Translations under genes and position numbers: made by a program
Assembly: GCF_029168945.1 (NCBI RefSeq)
Contig: NC_083605.1
Span: 25,495,280 to 25,559,279, forward strand
DNA: 64,000 nt
Direction: 5' to 3'
Source: Cannabis sativa
Taxonomy: Eukaryota; Streptophyta; Magnoliopsida; Rosales; Cannabaceae
In this document: positions 59,173 to 64,000 of the stretch, piece after piece
Position numbering within the stretch: the first letter of the stretch is position 1
Layout: the number at the start of each line of letters is the position of its first letter
Notes under the pieces: model-generated
Told to the model about the DNA's origin: nothing
The model's input: the letters and a program-made list of their open reading frames with translations, nothing else
The model's database searches: none

Positions 59173-59580
59173 TTGTTTACTTGGAAAATAAACCAAGGCT
59201 TGCTTAGGTGCCTCCGGTTGACTCCTCGGTTCCCTGGCTCAAGCCCAGAGCGCGTGGGGGCACATGTAATGACGACATTTAATGTAGCGATTCGCTTTTT
59301 GCAGAGGTGTCTCCGGCCGCCTCCTCGGTTTCTTGGCACGAGCTTGGGGCGCGTGAGGGTGCGTCTAATGATGGCATTAAATGCAGCGATTCGCTTTTCT
59401 GCAGAGGTCGATTCGTTTCACGCCCTTTGATTGATGCGGCGCATTAATGGTGTCAAACGGATACTCAAACGTTTACACCGCCTTTATGGCAGCTCGATCT
59501 GATCCGTTGATCTTTGGGTATTTGAATCGTGCATCTCCCCCACCGTACGATTGGTAGGTGGTGACGCCTGTTCCTCATGC
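59173..59580. other. Spacer with a two-copy GC-rich repeat
   Basis: Two diverged copies of about 120 bp, at about 59200-59300 and 59305-59405, each with GCCTCCTCGGTT(T/C), CTTGG/CCTGG, GCGCGTG and GCAGCGATTCGCTTTT-like phrases ending GCAGAGGT. ORFs on both strands here come from this repeat. It probably holds the upstream promoter region of the antisense gene. Confidence 0.6.
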
Positions 59581-59589
59581 ACTTTTGCC

Positions 59590-59597
59590 TATAAAAG
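59590..59597 (+). promoter_or_regulatory. TATA box of the antisense gene
   Basis: TATAAAAG in a GC-balanced context, followed about 30 nt later by a pyrimidine-rich leader. It lies about 200 nt before a good 5'-UTR splice donor at 59794 and on the same strand as the 60262 ATG. Confidence 0.6.
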
Positions 59598-59793
59598 CCA
59601 CCATCTTTCCTTCATTTTGGTTACTTTCCATTCCTTGCCATTTTTGCTCTAATTTCCCAGAGAGAAAATTCTTCAAAACAGCACGAACCTTCTTAACACT
59701 TTGCCATTTCTTCCAGTTTTTCCGTGTTTGCTATCATCAGTTCTTCTCAACTTTACTCGGCCACACTCAGGACCCCCAGTTCAACACTTTACT

Positions 59794-60253
59794 GTAAGTT
59801 TCTTGCATCCTTTGGTAGTGACATGCTTTTACTTGCTTTGTTTGTTTTTCTGGGTTCGTACTTTGAGATTTCTGGGCATGCAAGTGTTTAGGTTCTTCAG
59901 GTGTTCTGTTTTGTGTTTATTGCTTTAGTTGTAAGATCGCCATTATCATGCCTCTGTTATTATCGTGCATTTTTGTTGAGGAAAACCATAGGTTCTTTGT
60001 TCAACGGTTGCTAAGGGCATAGAATGGGGTCTTTTTCCTTCTGTTTCTCTTACTGTGTAAAACCACTTTCTGCGATTTTACTGCACCCGACACTTGTTCA
60101 GGGAATCTTTCTAGGGTTTCCCATGTGACACGTGTCCGGAGGGGGCCTCTTTCCAGCGGTTAGGGGACCCCCACTCCCTTTTTCTTGACTTAGGGTTTGG
60201 TATGGGACCTAACTGCTGGAATTTTCTCTTTCTTTTTTTTTTGTTTTTCACAG
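59794..60253 (+). other. Predicted 5'-UTR intron of the antisense gene
   Basis: Donor ACT|GTAAGT at 59794; acceptor TTTGTTTTTCACAG ending 60253 after a long T run. Joining them puts the ATG (60262) nine nucleotides into the next exon. Confidence 0.6.
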
Positions 60254-60261
60254 AGTACAAA

Positions 60262-63200
60262 ATGTCTGCCTCTGGTTCGAAATCTTCGAAGAAGAGTGGG
60301 AAAGGCACGGCCACTCTGGAGGAGGTTTCCCTGGGACCTGTTGCCCAGGAGGGGTACAAATCCCGAGCGACCGGTTGGGAAGCGGCTGAGCTTCATTCCA
60401 CCCTAACCTGTCCTCACCAGCTGGAGAATATTATAGACGTTGCTGGGATCAAACCTTCCACTTCGGGGACCTATCACCGGCCACCTCGCGACTCGGAGAC
60501 GCCTAATCATAATTACGGCGGCTTCGGGGCCAGGAGCCAGACACACCTGATGGCCGGTGCCATGCTCCCGCTTCAAGATTATTTTGTTAATTTCCTTGTA
60601 TTTGTCGGCCTTGCGCCATATCAACTCATTCCTCAAGCTTATCGCCTGCTTTCAGGCTTATTTATTTTTTATACCGCCCGCGGATGGGGATCTCCCAGCC
60701 CAGCGAAAATTTTATATTTTTATGAACTTGTATCCGTCCCCAAGAAAGGGGACAAACTTAAGGACGGTTTCTATGGGTTCCGGATCCATCCCGCTAACGA
60801 GGGGGTGGTTCCGTATAATAGGCAGACTCACGTTAAGGAGTATCGCCATCACTTTTTCTTTTCCTCCGGGTTCCGGGCAGTGGATCACCCGGAGCTCCTT
60901 ACTGAGTGGGTGAGGATCCCACCTTATCAGCGGACGGCCCCTACTCACACCTTCCTCCGGAGGGCCCAAGCTTTTGCCTCCTACGACCGCGCCGATCTCG
61001 ATGTCGGGGGTTTGGTCACCACGGAGAACTGCAGGAAGGCCAAACTTATCCTTCCGCATCAATCCGTGGAGGACTCTAACCTCTCGCGGGTCATCTGTCC
61101 CAACGTAAGGGCGCCGGTCGCGGAGAAGGCCTTCCGGGATGAGCTTATTGCCACGGCAGAGAAAAAATACCAAGATTATCTCTACCGGAAGGCCCAGGAG
61201 AAGGCATACTCTCAGGCCCAGGCTGCCTCTGGGAGGGGACTTCGCGTGGGGAGCCAGGTGGTGCGGAGGAGCCAGGCGATTGCCAGGAAGTCCGAGGCTA
61301 AATTTTTTGACAAGATTCTTCAAGAAGAGATTGGGGATCGTCCTGCCAGGAGGCCCCTTCGTATTGAGGATTCTTCGGAGAAGCAAACCCCCCGGCCACA
61401 GCCTTCGGTCCCAGAGCCAAACTCGGGGCTCACAGTGCTAGCACCTCCGGTGCCGGTGGTAAGTCTCCTTTGATAATTCGTTATGTTCCTTCCGTTGGTG
61501 AATACGCCAGTCATAGGCCTGTAGGGTTCGACGAGCGTCTTCATAGGTTTAGGATGCCATCGACCCGGTGGGGGGATCGTTTGAAGGAATTTTATTTTTC
61601 AAACTTAGGAGATTTCCTAGGTCGGTCCCGGATGGGCTTCGGCCCTCCGGAACCTATTCCCTTAGGTCCTTCAGCTTACATAACGTCCAGCTGGTTCCGG
61701 CCCTCGGACAGTTATCTCGGAGATGATGCTGCCAGCATTAAAGTTCAGGACTTTGCTAGGGCCGAATTAGGAAGTTCGGGTAGGAGTAGCTTATTTGTTG
61801 TATCTTGTATAAGTGGTTCTTCATGGACATCTAACACTTGCTTATTTTGTGAAACAGGTGTCTCCATGGATGCCATTTTGGAACAGCTTGCCGGAGTTCA
61901 CACTCCCGTGGCTCCTCCGGCCTGTACCTCTTCGCCCCCGGCCCCTTCCCTGAAGGTTTCTTCCAGCGCTCCCCCCGACACTATTGACTTAGTGGATGAC
62001 GAGGAGGTGCTTCCGGGAGAAGGCCAAGGGAAGCAGTGGGACTTCTCAGAGGAAGTTGCTGAGGGTGCGGGAGAGCCCCGAGCCCTTCCGGAGGAAGCTG
62101 AGGAAGGCGAAGAGGAGCCTGAGGTGGCTCTGATTCGTAAGCGCAAGGGCAAAATGATTGCCCAGGACGAGCCCAAGAAGCCTCGGAGAGCCGACACTCC
62201 TGCTCATGGTCTTGACGACGGGGTCTCCCCCATGGAAGAAAATCCTGCTCCTCCCAACATCGTGCTTACTCCGGTTCCGGGGGATGAGGTGAGGCAAGAG
62301 CTTCGGATAGCCAAGCATAACTATGCTATGGACGAGTACTCCCGGGGGTACGCCGAGGTGGAAGCCCTTAGGAGGATTCTGCGGGCGGAGGTTGAGGCGA
62401 GCATCAACCACCCGGAGTACCAGGATCCGTGGGACCTTAATCTGGACCCCTTATCGGACTGGTTCCGTCGCTTCCTACGGCCCACCTTGGCTCCTTTTGC
62501 CGCGGAGATGACTGGGGAGTTCGCTTCTCAGCTTACCCGGTGCGCGCCCAAGCGGTTCGCCACTTGTGCTTCCCTGAACTCCATCTTCCAGGTCCAGGAC
62601 CTCAGTCATTCTCTCACTGTGGTATGTACTTCGCAATTTTGCTTTTCCTTTTATTTTTTCTTCTTGAGAAACTTCTCCTTCTTACCCTTGCATTATGGTT
62701 CAGCTTGCTGCTGAGGCTGGCCGCCTCTCCAAGAACATCATAAATCATGGCTTCGTTCTGTCCGACTTTGGTGACATGAACGATGTCAGGAAGGTCCTTC
62801 AGGACCTCACAGCGGAGAGGCAGATCTACCAGGAGGCTGCCGAGCGCCAGGAGGCGGCTGCCAAGGCCAAGGAAGAGGAGGCCAAACGGAGGGAGGCTCA
62901 GGCGGAAGCCATGATCCGGGACGAGGCCCAGCGGAGGGACAGGATGGAGGCCCAACACCAGGAGGAACTGAGGGCTCAAAGCGAGGCTGCTGATAAGGCC
63001 AGGCGAGACCTCCGGGAGGCCAGGGAGGCTTTGGATGAAATGGTCGCCAATGTGAGATCTTTAGAGGAAACTCACCAGGCGAACATAGAGTCCAAGGCCG
63101 CTCTAGCTGCGGAGCTGAAGGAGCTCAGGGACTTCAAAGAACAATCCATTAAGAAGGCCAAAAGAGCCGAGCTCCTCTCTCCTGTTTCCTGCGCTCGGTG

Positions 63201-63378
63201 TCCGAAGCGCTTTGACGATGGAGTCTACATGGCTTGGTCCACCAACGACCAAAATATCAAGCTTACTTTTTATCCCAAACCCGAGGTAATGATTGCAAAA
63301 TTTCGGGAAAAGAAGAAGAAGCTTGATGCCGTGTTAGAGGCACGTATCGGACCTCGCCTTCCTCCGCGCGCTGACTGA
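60262..63378 (+). CDS. Antisense extra gene of a Ty3/gypsy element (putative 'gypsy-type transposon' domain, coiled coil)
   Basis: Exon 1 60262-61458 (399 codons), exon 2 about 61536-61779, exon 3 61858-62621, exon 4 62704-63378 (TGA). Exons 2-4 join in frame with GT-AG borders (GTAGGA...GAAACAG; GTATGT...GGTTCAG). Exon 1 holds LPLQDYFVNFLVFVGLAPYQ, LLSGLFIFYTARGWG and HHFFFSSGF, resembling the Transposase_28 / putative gypsy-type transposon domain of plants. Exon 3 is acidic, with a basic RKRKGK block; exon 4 is a long Ala/Glu/Arg coiled coil (about 62800-63150) with a basic C-terminus. It lies between pol and the 3' LTR but on the opposite strand, as in Tat-lineage antisense ORFs. Function unknown. 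Exon 1 to 2 keeps frame only with a weak acceptor at 61535, so a frameshift is possible. Confidence 0.72.
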
Positions 63379-63882
63379 GCTGCTGTACAACCGACCCAGT
63401 ATAACCAAGATTCCACCCGGTTCTTTTATTATTCTCTTTTCTTCTTTTTTTTTTTGTACATATTTGCTGCTGCCTTAGAACAATATATATAGGTAGCAGT
63501 TTTTATTCGAAGGGGAGACAATTATATTCTAAGGCCTGTCCCCGGGCCATTTATATGTATATGACCTGCCCTTTGGGCCAGGATATATATTTTTTTTTTT
63601 ATGTGATCTTTCTTTTGCCACATACTTATGTTTTTTAACCTGTCCTTTGGATCAGGATTTTTGAGCTTATGCCTTTTATTTTTGTGCATACTTTTTGACC
63701 TGCCCTTTGGGTCAGGATATTTTACTTAGTTTGTTTTTCTGTTTGTTCGTGCGGTATACCCTAGTACCCCACTGAGTGGCATAGAAACTTTGTTTTTAAG
63801 GCACTCAGTTTTATTTAATATATAGAGGAGGTATACATTTGGACGGTACAAACCCTTTGAACAAAGTCTAAGTTTTATTTCG
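63379..63882. repeat. Spacer with hairpin repeats between the antisense gene and pol
   Basis: ACCTGCCCTTTGGGCCAGGAT-like units start at 63564, 63638 and 63698 (a partial one near 63534), each able to fold as CCTG(G)CCC-TTT-GGGYCAGG. Long T runs occur at 63442 and 63590. The minus ORF at 63726-63914 is not in the pol frame. Confidence 0.65.
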
Positions 63883-64000
63883 CTACTGGTAATATTTTCT
63901 GAGGTGATCGGCATTCCAGGCTCTTGGGACGGTGGTTCCGTCCATTCTTTTTAGTTTGTAAGTGCCGGAACCGATCTCGTCCTCGATCTCATATGGTCCT
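63883..64000 (-). CDS. Ty3/gypsy pol C-terminus (integrase tail), partial
   Basis: On the minus strand the frame from the window edge reads GPYEIEDEIGSGTYKL, then DGTTVPRAWNADHLRKYYQ and TAG (63885-63883). This is the conserved end of Tat/Athila-type polyproteins (integrase C-terminal part). It proves that the element runs on the minus strand and that the gene at 60262-63378 is antisense to it. The frame is open to the edge; the rest lies beyond 64000. Confidence 0.85.
   Translation of the reverse strand, partial: GPYEIEDEIGSGTYKLKRMDGTTVPRAWNADHLRKYYQ

Noticed and set aside
60712..61386. 224-aa minus-strand ORF
   Set aside because: Shadow of exon 1 of the antisense gene in GC-rich DNA; no recognisable domain.
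1..64000. tRNA, rRNA or small structured RNA genes
   Set aside because: I looked for tRNA A/B-box pairs and rRNA motifs by eye and found none that I could support; a tRNAscan-SE/Infernal run would settle it.

Overview
This is a plant nuclear DNA window, almost certainly from a eudicot. It is AT-rich, its genes have many GT-AG introns, and most of it is nested plant transposable elements. I suspect Rosales (hemp, hop or mulberry kind) from a general feel for the repeats, but the sequence alone does not prove it. I see one intact-looking cellular gene: a 12-exon palmitoyl-protein thioesterase on the minus strand (10309-14073).

Layout. 1-2222 is the 3' end of a Ty1/copia element (RNase H end, polypurine tract, 1875-bp LTR) sitting in an L1-type LINE (2223-4445). 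4446-10308 is AT-rich and holds a long-TIR MITE-like element, short duplications, a possible decayed minus-strand transcription unit and a GC-rich tandem repeat. After the thioesterase gene comes a LINE 3' end split by a solo LTR (15124-17006, TSD TGATT). 17725-27781 is a complete but non-coding LTR element (called LARD1 here; TSD GAGTT). 28104 to about 33150 is a decayed minus-strand Ty3/gypsy LTR plus pol tail. A second non-coding element (LARD2, 34124-44288, TSD AGGCC) splits an internally deleted Tat-like gypsy remnant, and a third (LARD3, 45286-50767) is truncated.

50768-53570 is a repeat-rich stretch with a hAT element (51064-51798) and a DUF1985-type pseudogene, joined to a 5'-truncated copia pol (to 54569) with its LTR. 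That LTR is cut by a minus-strand LTR of the same family, which is cut by a CACTA element, which is cut by a minus-strand Ty3/gypsy element running off the window end.

How the parts relate. Nine LTR copies of one family appear: 348, 15124, 17725, 25863, 34124, 42395, 45286, 54599 and 55247. The coding copia fragments end in the same polypurine tract and LTR as the three LARDs, so the LARDs look like non-autonomous passengers mobilised by a copia relative. The LARD interiors code for nothing I can recognise, but keep small palindromes whose two arms stay complementary although their bases differ.

The last 5.6 kb is the most unusual: a gypsy element with pol on the minus strand and, between pol and its 3' LTR, a large intron-containing gene on the opposite strand (60262-63378) with its own TATA box and 5'-UTR intron. 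It resembles the antisense extra ORFs known from Tat-lineage elements and carries a putative 'gypsy-type transposon' domain and a long coiled coil.
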